Assembly (NCBI GenBank): GCA_030549335.1
Contig: CM060195.1
Location: 26,788,874 to 26,852,873, forward strand
Reading direction: 5' to 3'
DNA length: 64,000 nt
Source: Pontederia crassipes
Taxonomy: Eukaryota; Streptophyta; Magnoliopsida; Commelinales; Pontederiaceae
Shown here: positions 39,001-51,440 of the stretch, in pieces
Layout: every line of letters starts with the position of its first letter
Numbering within the stretch: the first letter of the stretch is position 1
Position numbers and translations under genes: made by a program
The notes under the pieces: generated by a model
Databases searched by the model: none
What the model was told of the DNA's origin: nothing
The model's input: the letters and a program-made list of their open reading frames with translations, nothing else

Positions 39001-42000
39001 TGTCTTGACCTTCCCAAACACAGCCATAAACTTTTTACTGATGTCTTTTAGGTGCTATTTTGATATTCTGTACCACCATCTGGTTCAACACCAACTTCAT
39101 TTTCTAAAGCAACGAGAAAAACCTTCTCCAAGTCAGAAGAGCTATATAATTAGAATTAATGACTTTTCCTCTCATGTGTTTAGACTATGAAAAGTGCTTG
39201 GGTCGATGTGTAACATTGACTTTGTTGGCCTTTAAGACAATTGTCCTAAATGTTGTGACCTTCTTCTAATGTTTTCACTATTATTTTTCTCAATAAAAGT
39301 TGTTGCTACCATTTTTACACCTATGCTCTAGGGGATCAGGGCCGGAGGCTTCCGTGGAAGGCAGCACTAGCAATCACGTGGGTTATATGGTTTCAATGGA
39401 ACCACGTGCTATATGGATACACTTTACATCATATAGCCATTTTTATGAGAAATTCGGGAGACGGACATTTGTCTTTTATTTTCTTTTTTTGGATTTGTGT
39501 CGAGTTCCTATACAAACTTGTCAATCTTTCTCATTTTTCATTTTAATACAAAGTGGATGACTATTTAAGCTCGGTAATCATCCTTTAACTTGTAAAACAT
39601 TGTTTTACCACTTTTATCACATATATTTCTATACATAGTGATCCTTTGTTATATCTAAACTCCTTTACTAGCTTTCCTTCTTTGCTTGTACTTTATGTGC
39701 CAACATGCTTTAATAGTTTAAACAAGAGTTTTCAACCATATAATAGAGTTTTTTCAGGAACGAAATGTTTACTATAATGTAGTAACCATCCACATGCATT
39801 AAAACAAAAATGGGTACATGTGTGTAAGGACTACTGTGCAGACTATAGTTACCCCAAAAGCAAAAATAATATACTATCCAAGACCTGCTCTCCAAGCCAA
39901 AATAATTTGTCTGATGTACAGTTGTCTCTACATAGCACCTCTTCCTCCCAAACATCTTGCAGTTTTCATTGTAGCAAAATTGCACATGTGGTGGCTATGG
40001 TAGCAACCCACAATTGTAGTTATCCTCATCAGTCATGTGTGGGGCACAAAAAACAGTGGGGAGCGATGTCCTCTACCAAAACCCACAGTGCACTTGTCAG
40101 GTCTGCTTATGGCACTCGTGTGGCCCTATAAACTCTGGTAAGAATCCTGTTACGCCGCCAGCAAAAATTCTTGACTCGCAGATACGACATCAGTCAAATC
40201 TAATGCTATCCAGGGTCGTGCCTCCCAGGAAAAATTGCCTATAGACTCTTACCATTGAACAGTGTTTGGCTAGCCAAAAGCCAACTAGGAGTTGTCCGGA
40301 TGGCAACTCAAGATCCGATCAAGTAGATTCAGAAACTCCTCACAATGTTAAACTCCTCACAACGCAGGTCCTCCATTGCACTTCCCCCTCCTAATGTGCT
40401 AGATGGAAAACCACAATAAGTGCCAGGGCTGGGGCCTTTGAAAATGCTGCAAGCCTAGGGAAATTTGTGGCAAGTGTATTTCTTGTGACGACTCGTGGTT
40501 TCAGAATGAGAAACCGACTATGTAACACAGAGAGGCATAGAAGAATGGTTACATAAGAAGAGGGGCAGTGGAAACTCCACGCCAAAAGGTTGACAACCCA
40601 AGTGTGAGACACAATAGGGAGTTCCATAATAGATCTCGACTATAGCATGAAAAAAATCTTGTGCTCCACAAGTCCCCTCCTGATCCCATGATTCGGCCCA
40701 CCCATCGTGTAATGAAGTTTTCATACCCCAAGCCTTCCCTGTGATGCCGGTCGCCAAATCTCCCTGCAAGCAACTTAATATATCCTGACATATCCATGCC
40801 GCAGCCCCAACAAAAAATCTGCTCCTTAACGTGTTCATTCGTTTGTCGACTTATGCTAGCAATTGCATCACTGACATGTAGTATATGGGGGTGGGGGTGG
40901 GGTGACAAAAGGACTAACTTAAGAAGCACTAAGATAGTAGTCTCTAGCTCCAACCATGTAACGTGTTCTTCATGCGCTCAATAATTGGGGTCTGTCTATG
41001 GGATTAGGCGTAAATTTTTCTTATGTGATCAGCAAGATGCTGATAGGTGCATGCAACTCCTCGCTACAAAAGGTTGCCTCCTCCACTGCCATGTCAAAAG
41101 GGATAAAAGATAATTTGGCATGGTTTATCAGCAAACTTAAATAGTGTCATATTAGAGTATCAAAACTAGGTTGTTTCTATATTGGTCTAGAGAAGAATAA
41201 CCGATTATACCTGTGCTGCATGCTGAGAAAGTATATCAAGCTAGCGCATCCATTATTAACCGGTCGGTTGGCTGTTGCCTAAGATTGAGAATGAGGCCAT
41301 TGAGATGCAATATTTCATCTAGGAAATCCAAGTCCTTAGGAAGCTGTGAATCTATGGCTGTGTTTCGTTGCTGGAACTAGGGCCAAAACCAGCTCTAGTT
41401 CCAGCTAGTTCACCCAAATGCCAAAAAAGAAACTTGAGGTCTGGTCAAAGTGGCATGTGCCCAGAACTTTGGGCATTTGAGTTCTTGCTTCCAGCAAGAA
41501 TTCAATTGGTTCTTGCTGGAAGCAAGAACATGGTGTTTTCTTTTTTTGCTTTAACATATGGGTCTATATATATAATTATTTATTTGTTAGTATATTATCA
41601 TAAAACATGTAAAATAGATTTATTTAGAGCTAATAATAAATAAGTATTTTATTAATTATTTATTAATATTGAAAATCCATAATTAATTAAATTCTTTTAG
41701 CATATTATATTAGGTTCTTATTAAGATATTATTTACACAAAGAATAATCAATGATAATATTTTTTTGTTTAATATAAATTTTCTACTTATAAAATAATAA
41801 TGATCTTTTTAGTTTTTACTTTTTATTCAAGCACCCATTACAACTTATTTGTCTAGTCAACTTTTTAATTCTTCATCACTCTATTTTTCATTCTAACACG
41901 AAATCAAATTTTTTTTACTAATCGATTAATTCTCAAGAACTAACAAGAATTTAAGTTCTTGCATCCAAATGCTACCTTAACAAATGTGTCCTTGAATAGG

Positions 42001-45000
42001 ATCTGTTCTACAGTGTCATACAACTGTGTCCTTGAACACTAAGGAGACGTGCAACAATATCATAGAGTATTTTGCAAAATAGATGTCAGGTTTTTCAAGG
42101 TTGGTGTTAGGACTATATTGGCAACTTGATGTGTGTTCTCTCTCTCAAACAAAAAAAAAGATACGTGCTTGTTCTAGTTTATAATTGTGTTTTGGGCTAT
42201 ATTTTGTTTCTTCTTTACAACCTGTCTGAATTTGCTCCTACTTCTGTATGTCTGTTCAACAAAATTGTCTGTGGCATATTTAAATTGTATAAAAATTGGC
42301 ATTTATGTGGAGAACATCTAAAATTTCCAAAATGTCCACTTGTTACTAATAGGTTCTTTGATTTGCTAGAAATGTATTCAAGATGTTTCCTTGCTTTAAA
42401 GGTAGAAGATTGGATCATAGTATTTTAGATTTGGACTGCATAACTATATGTGTTTATCAAATTTGTCTGGTTATCTAAGATTGTTTTTGAGAAAAGGTTA
42501 TCTAAGATTATTCTATCTCGAAAAACCTTTTCTGAGATTTTTGTGTTTTCAAATTCCATGTGCTCTTGAACTTTACTATTTTCTATTATTGCATTGACAT
42601 CAATCTTTTAAACTACTGTATTTACTGAACTATGTATATAAAGTATTAGTATGGAAATGGCTTCTTATCATCTGGTCTCCAAACTATGAACTCTAATTTT
42701 TGTGACCGCCACCTATCTATTAATACACAGGAGTGGAGACTGACCATACCATTCACTTAGTTCGTGGTGTTGCTTCAGCAGCTCCATCAAGTGCTCCTGC
42801 AGCCAGTGTAGGTGTTCCAAGGGCACCGAACAATTCCCCATCAGGTGCATTTGGGGGCTTAAATTTTTCCAACCAAAGTGCCAGTGGGCTCGGTGGCAAC
42901 AGGCCTTCAAGTACATTTGGAACTGGAATTCCAGAACTTGATCAAATGCAGCAGCAGTTGAGTCAGAATCCAACCATAATGAGGGAAATTATGAATCTTC
43001 CTGCCATCCAAAACCTTATGAGAAATCCTGAATTAATCCGAAGTCTCTTTTTAAACAATCCTCAAATCCGTGAGATCATTGACCGGAATCCTGATCTTGC
43101 GCATGTACTCAATGATCCGAATACTCTGCGGCAGACATTGGAAGCAGCAAGAAATCCAGAATTAATGAGAGAGATGATGAGGAATACAGACAGAGCTATG
43201 AGCAACATTGAGTCTTCTCCAGAGGGATTTAACATGCTCCGACGCATGTATGAAACTGTCCAAGAGCCATTTCTAAATGCAGCAACTACTGGGAGAAACT
43301 TGGAAAGTGAAATGGAGCCCAATCTCATCGCCTCTCCTGTAGGAGGAAACCAGGGTGCTGCCCAAGCCAGACCTAGGTCATCAAACACTACTGGTAGTTC
43401 TGAAGTAGCATCTGGTCCTGCTGCTCCAAATGCTGCTCCACTTCCTAATCCTTGGAGCGCCAACAGTAAGTCCGTAATGTCTTTGAGAGTCAACAGTAAG
43501 TCTTTAGTCTCTTTTGTCCTAATGATGCACCATTGAATCTATTAATTCATTAGCTGGAGGGGAACGGCCAGGGAACATCAGGTCTATTCCTAGTAATGAT
43601 GCAAGGATACCTGGCATTGCTGGGTTAGGACTCGGTTTGCCAGATCTGGATCAAGCAATGGGTCGAATGCAGGATTCTTCTGCTTTAAGTCAACTGATGC
43701 AAAATCCCGCAATGATGCAAATGGCACAGACTCTACTTTCTGATCCTCAGTATGTGAACCAGGTAGGATGGACTTACTGCCCTTTTTTTGCAGACTCTTC
43801 TTTCTGATCCTCAGTATGTGAACCATGTAGGATAGACTTACTGCCCTTTGTTGGATCTAAAAGTAATTATTCTAACTTTGTGACTCTCTGCTGCTGATAG
43901 ATTGTCAACTCCAACCCCGGTATCCGTAGTCTTCTTGACTCCAACATTCAGCTAGGAAACATGATGCAAAATCCTGATTTTCTCCGCCAGCTTATGTCAC
44001 CTGAGAACATGCAGGTTGCTCCCCAACGTCTGGCATGGCCAACAAGTGTTGTTTTTTCCTTATAGAAATAATGACATTTGTAAACTTTCTTCCAAAGAGA
44101 AAAAGGAGAAATAAGTTGCAATCTTCCTCAAAATTAAAAAGTTGTAAAATAGTGGTGTCAACTGTGGATCATCTTCAAATGTCATTATTTATCAAATATG
44201 AAAGAGAAATGTACATGGAAGCAGAAAAGAGTAAGAAATGGCATATATAATACCGAAACATGCATATGTACATGGAATGCAAACAAAATAACCATATTTA
44301 CAGATCGAAATTCTCCTTGAAAAAGATTACATATAGTTATCACAGGTGAACCTTTTATAACTTTTCCTTCACATAAGAAAATGAAGGTGAAGGATTGAGT
44401 ATTACCATTCCATTGATCTGCTTTTCCTTGAACTGAAAACAGTTTTCTTTTCTGCAGCGGGCACTATCACTTCAGCGGACACTTTTACCTCTTCTTGGTC
44501 AGCTGCAGTCGAGGGGGTAAGTCATTCTGTATCAATTATGTTCATATGTTTCTTTCTTATGCTGTGGTGAATGATTTTGATTTGAATCTATGAACAATGA
44601 ACAATGAACACACACAACAGGCTTTCTGTTGTTTGGACAATCTTTTTTTCCTCATTTGCAAGTTTAACACATTTTTCTAATACAAGTGGATGACTAGCCA
44701 TTTCTAGTCATCCTTTTTTCTAAAAGCATAAACATATTTTAATCTTCTAAATTTGCTTTTTTTTTACTTATTTTTCCCTTAGAAAGAAAGCATCTGAAAA
44801 ATGTATCTCGCATTTTCATTTCAAATGAAACTATGTAGTCAAAGTAGGTAAAATGAAGTTGGATTGCAATGGAAAAAAACAGAAACGTGAATATAGACAC
44901 CACAAATGAAGGTACATGAGGTTCATAGAATATTGAGTTCTCTTGAAGTAAGGAAGTTAGTGTGAGACAGGGAATCCATCATAACTGCCTAATCAAAGAC

Positions 45001-47187
45001 TAGTCAAGAAGCGAATATGATGGTCAGTACGTAGTATTTATCTTTTTGAAAGATGGCATTATTTCACTGAATTTAACCCAAAAAATCCACGAATACCACA
45101 TTCATTGCTTTCTCAAAAACAAAAAAAATGCCACATTCAATGGCTGCTGATCCATATCCTAATGGTGCGCCAGAATGACTTTAATGAGTGTGTGTGTCAA
45201 GTCCACCTCACCTATCCTCTGTCAGATCTCCTGTGTCTGATTTCATCCTCTCTTGTCTTATAGAGAAGGCATGAGTATCAGATCGGGTGGCTAGTGGCTA
45301 TCTCAAGCAGAACCTTAGTCAGGGTTGAGGACTCCGCTACATCTGGTTAGGCTAGGATCCTGACTTTCAACGATGTGTCCCGGGTAGAAGTCTGCAATTG
45401 ACGAGGAATGATGGATCAATCTCTAAACTCGTGGGTAGGAGTTGGGCATAAATCTAATGGGTCAAGCATGGTCCAGTGAACTACACCCAATTGTCCCACC
45501 TAGAGTTGTCAATGCAGAAACAAGAAATCCTCTCAAGTCTAACAACATAACAACAACAAAGCCTTATCCCACTAGGTGGAGTCGGCTACATGGATCATAC
45601 GACACCATTATTCGTTGATCCATGTTCATGAGATTTGACAGGGTTTTACGCTGGCTGTCGAGGCCTAACACAATCCTCCTCCTTTATCCGGGCTTGGGAC
45701 CGGCTATAGAACATAGGCGGCCCTCCTCCTCTCAAGTCTAACAACCTCTTCCCAAATTCAGACGACCCATAAAGAAACTCAAGGGCCCTACAACCTCTAG
45801 ATTTATCTTCAGGGGCTTTCTAGGATATGGTGCCAAAGATCAATTTGTGGTCCCATAATGAGAAATCTGTGTTACAGCCAATTGATAGAGAGAGGGGGGT
45901 TGGTGATGGGAAAGTATTATTATTATATGAAGATAATTCTTTAGTTCCCTTATTTTGTAGTTTTCTAAACCATTTTCATATTTCCAAGAAAGAATGAGAA
46001 TCAGAAGTCATCTTTCTTAATGTGATAACATCTACTGTCAAGCCTTTCTGCTATATTATTTATTCTTGTCCTCAACAATTTGTAACTCATTTTGCATGCT
46101 ATCTTGCAGGGGAAATACCCAGACAGCTGATGCCACAGGTAAATTCAAATTTCCATTTATAACTGCCCCCTTATTTCCAAGCCTCTTGCAGGAGCTTCTA
46201 TCAAAATATCTTATGGTTGAATATTCATCTTAAAAAATGATGATGAGCTGGCTGATCATTTTGTTTGGTTATGCAATATAACAACATCCTATTCTCAAGA
46301 AAATAATGAACATCCTGGATACTCTATTTTAGGAACAACTTTATGACAAACATTTGTGATGCCTTAATATAATACTTTTATCTAATGTGTTATCCAACTC
46401 CCCAGAAGCTAATGAATGGCAGACACTATCTTTCTTGCCTGAAAAAGCAAAGAACTCCTGAAAAGCTTAATTTGTCTTTTGGAGGCATGTGTATCTTGTA
46501 TTTGTAGTCCAATATGTTCCTTCACCTTCTCAAAAAAGAAGTATATGTTCTTCATGCTTCTTTCAAAGAGAAATGTTGCTTCTTGCCCCCTTGAATAAAG
46601 TTCATGTGTGACCTGGCATCTATGGTTCTCAGGCTGTTTTTTTTATGCAACTGGTTCTAAGGCTGTTGCACCTGCTGTTTTGAGCTCTAGGTTTCAGACA
46701 CTGGACCTACTTTGTTATTTTCAGAAAATCTGAACTTGTGCAGCTGTATTTCCAAAGCTTAGCTTATCGGGATGAGCTCATCTTTTATATTTAAAATGAA
46801 CAATGGCGAAGAACAACTCTTTAATGTATAATGTGCTGCATGTTTGGATATGAAACTAATAGACCACGATAAACAATTAATAGCCAATTTTAAACATCAC
46901 ATCCGGAATCATCAAACAGTGGTCAGTTTGCTTCAAATGCCTATTTGAAGGTTGTTTTTTTCCTTGTGTATGTTGTTTCTTTTTGTTGGATTCGGCCTCA
47001 AATACTTGAAGAAACATAATGTGAGAGGTGAAACTAATCCTGCTTTTCTCCTTTTTGTTTTTTCCTGTATGGGAAGGAAGGGGCATTGATGGGTATGAAC
47101 TTTGGCAAACTACAATAAGGAAGTTCATGCGTTGTCTACTTATAATTCTATTTTCCTTCTAATTTAATGTTCCAATTTTTGGAAAAC

Positions 47188-47223
<36 letters not shown>

Positions 47224-47833
47224 TCATGCAGCATGTATGAAAATGTTTCCATATTAAATTGATGGTCTTTCATGCCTGCTGATATTTCATTGTTAATATT
47301 TATTGCTTTATTTATCTAAGCAACATTATTGCAACATTATTAATACTAGAAGGTAGAATTCAATAGTGTATTTCGCATGTGTACTTGATAAATAATAAGA
47401 TGCGGCTAAAAGTGTAGGCATTGATTTTCTTCCCTTCATATTTGTTTACTTTCTCCCGAAAACATATCTGATCACTACTTTTTTTGTGTCATTAGGCATG
47501 CTGAACAATACTGGTCTAGAATCCTTGATCAACATGTTTGGTGGTCTTGGCGCTGGAGGTCTTGGAGCTCCCAACCCTTCCAGTGGTAAATGTTCTTTTG
47601 TTCTCACTAATACTAATTTGTCTGTCATACAAAGTGCATTCGTGATCTTGTAGGAAAGTAATAACTTGGTTATTGTACTCGCAGTGCCACCAGAGGAGCT
47701 GTATGCAACTCAGTTGGCTCAGCTTCAGGAAATGGGTTTCTTTGATGCCCAGGAGAATCTACGAGCACTAACTGCCACCGCAGGGAATGTCCATTCTGCT
47801 GTAGAACGCCTCCTAGGGAACCCTGGTCAGTAA
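36004..47833 (+). CDS. DSK2: Ubiquitin receptor DSK2 / ubiquilin
   Basis: Shuttle protein that carries ubiquitinated clients to the proteasome and, in plants, to autophagy; acts in cytosol and nucleus. Exons: 36004-36259, 42731-43465, 43554-43762, 43901-44014, 44458-44516, 46110-46138, 47496-47585, 47685-47833, all GT-AG and in phase, giving 546 residues, the usual size of plant DSK2. Residues 27-98 form the ubiquitin-like domain ([12 protein letters not shown]...[20 protein letters not shown]). STI1/heat-shock-chaperonin repeats follow at about 155-260 ([20 protein letters not shown]) and 370-450 ([18 protein letters not shown]). The C-terminal UBA domain is at about 503-544 with the MGF loop at 514-516. 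The start is the ATG just before the acidic/glycine leader, the only one giving a complete UBL. Intron 1 is 6471 bases long and holds a SINE, a MITE-like element and a duplication. Intron 5 holds another SINE. The donor of exon 2 is duplicated, and the end of exon 3 is partly copied in intron 3. Confidence 0.95.
37464..37635 (+). mobile_element. SINE copy 1 (Au-like family), DSK2 intron 1
   Basis: About 172 bases ending in (TTG)n. It is flanked by a perfect 19-base target duplication, TAATATGTATATTGAATAA at 37445-37463 and 37636-37654. The body contains CATGTAGCCGACCCCACCTA and GTGGGATAAGGCTTTG, the 3' end known from Au-type SINEs. The exact duplication points to a young insertion. Non-coding. 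Confidence 0.92.
37751..38798. repeat. Tandem duplication in DSK2 intron 1
   Basis: The order 'cctgtaggcataaaata ... ggttaactttagtatcttc ... ttacttgtattatgtacttg ... cacaataagtcttggc' occurs twice, about 37751-38338 and 38337-38798. The second copy lacks roughly 120 bases present in the first. The copies are close in sequence, so the event is fairly recent. Open frames on the minus strand at 37668 and 38215 are merely the same shadow frame in the two copies. Confidence 0.85.
38800..41350. other. Middle of DSK2 intron 1, unassigned
   Basis: No exon or known element recognised. Positions about 39330-41310 are less AT-rich than the rest of the intron and have several short open frames on both strands, so they may include an unrecognised old insertion. 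Confidence 0.35.
41356..41977. mobile_element. Possible MITE (Harbinger/Tourist-like or foldback)
   Basis: The left end GGCTGTGTTTCGTTGCTGGAAC and the reverse complement of the right end AAGGTAGCATTTGGATGCAAG share a weak inverted similarity. Inside, GAACTAG..CTAGTTC and CAAGAA..TTCTTG words form short palindromes near both ends, and the core is AT-rich. No clear target duplication was found, so the limits are approximate. Confidence 0.4.
43466..43495 (+). other. Alternative 5' splice region of DSK2 exon 2
   Basis: The donor CAACA|GTAAGTC occurs at 43461-43472 and again at 43491-43502, exactly 30 bases apart and in frame. Use of the downstream donor would add ten codons without a stop (VSPVMSLRVN-like content). 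I chose the first because it gives the standard junction N-T-G-G. Confidence 0.55.
43728..43856. repeat. Microduplication across the exon 3/intron 3 border of DSK2
   Basis: About 63-65 bases are present twice in tandem: CAGACTCTACTTTCTGATCC with its following donor and intron start, then again CAGACTCTTCTTTCTGATCC. The second copy keeps an acceptor-like TTTTTTTGCAG, 33 in-frame bases (43794-43826) and a donor-like GTAGGA. Confidence 0.9.
45547..45727 (-). mobile_element. SINE copy 2, DSK2 intron 5
   Basis: The same family as copy 1, in reverse orientation, beginning (plus strand) with CAACAACAAAGCC. It is flanked by an exact 18-base duplication, CCTCTCAAGTCTAACAAC, at 45529-45546 and 45728-45745. 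Confidence 0.93.
47189..47223. repeat. (ATA)n microsatellite in DSK2 intron 6
   Basis: About eleven uninterrupted trinucleotide units. Confidence 0.95.
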
Positions 47834-47955
47834 ATTTGATCGTCTCCTTGCAATTTGCAACATGTAGGCAGGCGCACAAGCCCCCGACAAATTTCTGATG
47901 TCTCACAGATTCAACTATAGCAAAGCACGACTTCTCATCATAGTTTTCAACTTAC

Positions 47956-47961
47956 AATAAA
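47956..47961 (+). terminator. Possible polyadenylation signal of DSK2
   Basis: AATAAA 123 bases after the stop codon. Plant signals are loose, so this is only a candidate. Confidence 0.4.
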
Positions 47962-48442
47962 CACAGGTGTTGTTCAGGTCTATTCTGACATTTGACATTC
48001 AAACCTCAATTGATATTTTTTCCGAGATGTTCCAAATTTGTTAATGTACATATACATGTCCAAGTTTGTATTTCGTTAAATGAACTGTGCATAATGATGC
48101 GGATTGCTTGTGGTGATTGCGATTGTATTTTTTGCTATACCTGTTTTCAGTGACATAATTCATTTTGTTGTAACTTTCATCCATGCTTTTCTATGCTCAT
48201 ATGGTATATGATAGTTGCGATTTGGTGTTTCACTTTCGACAGAGTTGTTTCGGGGCTTTAGATCACTAAAATTATGCTAAATATCTGAACTGCCATCGTA
48301 TTAAATTCCTATTTGGACTGCTAACAAATATTATTATTTTCATCACTAAACAGTCGTAGTACAACTCCTTTTATTTGATCCAAATAAACTTATTATGGGG
48401 GCTTTAATTTGTTTGATCCAAATAATTGTGAGATCTCTTTTT

Positions 48443-48562
48443 TTTTAAAAAAAAAACTTATCAACAGAATCGATTTGATATGAAATTGAAGAAAACGATT
48501 CCAAAAAAAAAAAAAACTTATCAACAGAATCGATTTGATAGGAAATTGAAGAAAACGATTCC
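48443..48562. repeat. 60-base tandem duplication
   Basis: Two near-identical units of 60 bases, each beginning with an A-run and containing ACTTATCAACAGAATCGATT and GAAGAAAACGATTCC. They differ at about two sites besides the A-run. Confidence 0.95.
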
Positions 48563-49773
48563 CAAGTTACAACCAATTCATTGTTTAGCAAAAAGATAAC
48601 ACTATTTTACCATTATTATAACATTTCTGCAAAATAGCTTGATAACACCATAAAAATACGAAAATATGAAAAGAAAGCTGTAGTACATAAGATATGTAAA
48701 TTTATTGCAGTCCACAGAATTTTTTCAATCTCAAATTATTTGACCAGAAGGCAGATAAAAACTTTGAGTCCACTCCGACCTTCCAATTTCCAGGAACCTC
48801 TCAAAGTTTGTGGCCTTAAGGAGGCCATTTTATGAAAGATTTGGCCATGTCTGATTTTTTGTCTTCCTCCCATGTCATTTTCAGTTCCATTGTCTTCTTC
48901 TCCTCATTTGCATGGTTCAAACTCTTTCCTCCTACTCTCCTCCTTGTAGTATTTTCTGCCTTTGGCACAAACCTAGGGAGCAGCTTTTTTTGTGGCATGA
49001 ATCATTGCATCAACAAATGGTCATAGTTTGATTGATGTGATTATTATATCATAAAACTGTCTGAAATTGGAAAGTCTTCATTCATTATCAGTCTTCATAG
49101 TTAGATAATTAGTATCAACAAAATCAAACTACAAAAAGAAAAAGAAAATTTAAATAAATAGATAAATTTATCAATCTCACTGTTACCAAATTTAAATATT
49201 AATAATTAAAATAGATAATAAAATCTGAGATTTGAATTACCAAATTTCTTTAAAGATTTTAAAAAAATTCTATCAATCTCACTATTTCCGCATGCTCATT
49301 CAAATAAATTATCTAATGAAAGTATATTAGAGATAAACTTATGGCATGATAATAAATTTTTGCTAATTAAAAATAATGATCTATATAAATTTTTTTTCTT
49401 AAAAATATGAGTGGATTTAAAAATAGATATAGATTATCTATTATTCTACCAGAATGAATATTAAATTCTGAATTATGATTTGAATATATTATTGAAAATA
49501 ATTAATACGTGAAAGGGACTAAATTTGAAATATTTGTATAGTTGAGAAATTAATTTGTTATTTGGCAAAGTTGTGGCACCAACTTTGGATCAATACCAAC
49601 ATTGAAAAATTCTCACCAAGTGCACGACAATAAACTTATTTTCTTAAATATAAACAAACATTGAAAATAAACCCTATTACCAAAGCTACAGCCCCTTTCT
49701 GAACAATGCATTTTGAGAAACTCTCCTTTGTAGTATCGAAAGAAAAAGATAACCAAGGAATTTTTTGCAATTC

Positions 49774-49807
<34 letters not shown>

Positions 49808-50646
49808 TTTTTTTTTTTTCTGAATTTGCCTCCGAGAATTTGTTGCAAACAGTAGTGGGTTGGCTGAGGCAGTTTAATTTGTTTAAATTTAAATGGTGGC
49901 CCTTTAGAAACCTTTTGAGGTCATCAAGAGCTTCAACTCCTAGCCACCTGCCTCTTGTCTTTCTCTCTTTTTCCACTGTTCTTGGCCTCTTCTCCAACTG
50001 ACCAAGAGTAATCTAATGGCGTTCACACTGCTCAGCCTTGAGAACAGGTATCCTGGCCATCTTTATCCACATAAATTAAATAAAAAGAAAACCCTTCCGG
50101 GAGAGGGAGACGGAGAGAGAGAGAGAAAAGAACAGATGGCACTCATTTCTGTTCTGGTGTGTGGACAAGAAATGGCCTGCGGCCATGAGCACACACTCCC
50201 GAGGTTCCTGTAAAGATCACATACATATGGAGGGGAGATGACATGGGAGGGCACGTCACTCGCTGTAGCCGCTGGCTGCGTCTTGGTCCCAGCCGAAAAG
50301 AACCCAAAAAAGGATAAGAGAACCCGAGTCTGCATGGATCCATGGTCATATAAAAAACAAGAATAATATTTATACATACTGTCTATTTAGTATTTTATGT
50401 GTTGCATATTTTTTTTATAATGTAAAAAGAGACAACTCGGCGTTTTGAACGGTGCACAGCGTAGGGGAAACATTACAAAACAAATAAAAAATAATAATAA
50501 TGAAAAATGTTTACAGGCTGCAGAAGAGCGAGAAGGTGAGATTTGTAGCACTCCTTGTCTTGTTATGTGCACTGGGGCGTTTGAACGCCTGCTGCACGTA
50601 CTAAAGAATACTCATTTTTGTTTTGTCGTGTGTATTTTTTTCATAA
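48563..50646. other. Intergenic region between DSK2 and SINE copy 3
   Basis: AT-rich; includes an (ATT)n/T-run tract at about 49775-49819 and short GA-rich patches near 50100-50130. No gene recognised. Confidence 0.45.
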
Positions 50647-50663
50647 TTGTTTTGAACTTAATA

Positions 50664-50841
50664 ACTCCGCCTATGTTTTATAGCCGATTTCAAATTCGGA
50701 TGAAGAAAAAGGATTGTGTTAAGTCTCGATAGTCAGCGTAAAATTCTGTCGAATCTCATGAACATGGATCAACGAATGCGTCGTATGATCCATGTAGCCG
50801 ACCTCACCTAGTGGGATAAAGCTTTGTTGTTATTGTTATTG
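50664..50841 (+). mobile_element. SINE copy 3
   Basis: The same family, more diverged than the other two. The flanking duplication at 50647-50663 and 50842-50858 matches at 15 of 17 bases (TTGTTTTGAACTTAATA against TTGTTTTGAGCGTAATA), so it is older. It ends in TTG/TTATTG repeats. Confidence 0.9.
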
Positions 50842-51029
50842 TTGTTTTGAGCGTAATACTTATCATTCATTCTCCAATGTTCCTAATTTTATTCTATAAC
50901 AAAGATATCTTGAACAATATTTGCTTAATTTGTGATAAAATGGTGTCTCAACTTATAAATTGTAATCGAAATGACTCCCTTGTAGATAATGTGGAAGGTG
51001 GATCAGTTATTACTTAATTATTAACCGGA

Positions 51030-51440
51030 TGCGGATGTGTCATAATATTGATTTAATAGTTGATAATTTGAAGTGTCGATAAGTAATTTAATAACTGAAG
51101 TTGATTTTAAAAAATAAATAATTACGCGTTTGGTAATAAAAAAATTTATAAGTTATTTTTTTAATCAAATGATAAAAAAATTCTTATATTATAATAGATG
51201 AAATATGTGAAGTAAAATTATATATATTCTAAGGATCAAATAGTACATTTATTGATTAATTGATTAATTTATTTTACACAAAATAAGCTAGATCCTAGCT
51301 TATTTTTTTACTTATAAACAAGTAAAATAAGTTTTTATCCACTATCCTTTTCAGTTACTAAATGGGAAGAAAATTTTAAAACTATTTATAAGTCATTTTT
51401 ATTGAATTATAAGTTTAATCAAACACCTCTAAAACTTTTT
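51030..51440. repeat. About 0.4-kb AT-rich dispersed repeat, copy A
   Basis: Shares with 59570-59970 the ordered words TTTAATAACT, TACG(C/T)GTTTG, TTTAATCAAATGATAAAAAAAT, AAATATGTGAAG, CAAAATAAG, AAAATAAG.TTTT.TC, CAGTTAC and TTATAA(A)AGTCATTTT. The inner ends show GTGTTTG/CAAACAC inverted words. Non-coding; probably a MITE-like element. Confidence 0.65.

Noticed and set aside
40391-40984. Overlapping minus-strand frames of 78, 106 and 134 codons in DSK2 intron 1
   Set aside because: No recognisable domain, and the three frames overlap each other in different phases; best regarded as chance frames in a less AT-rich part of the intron.
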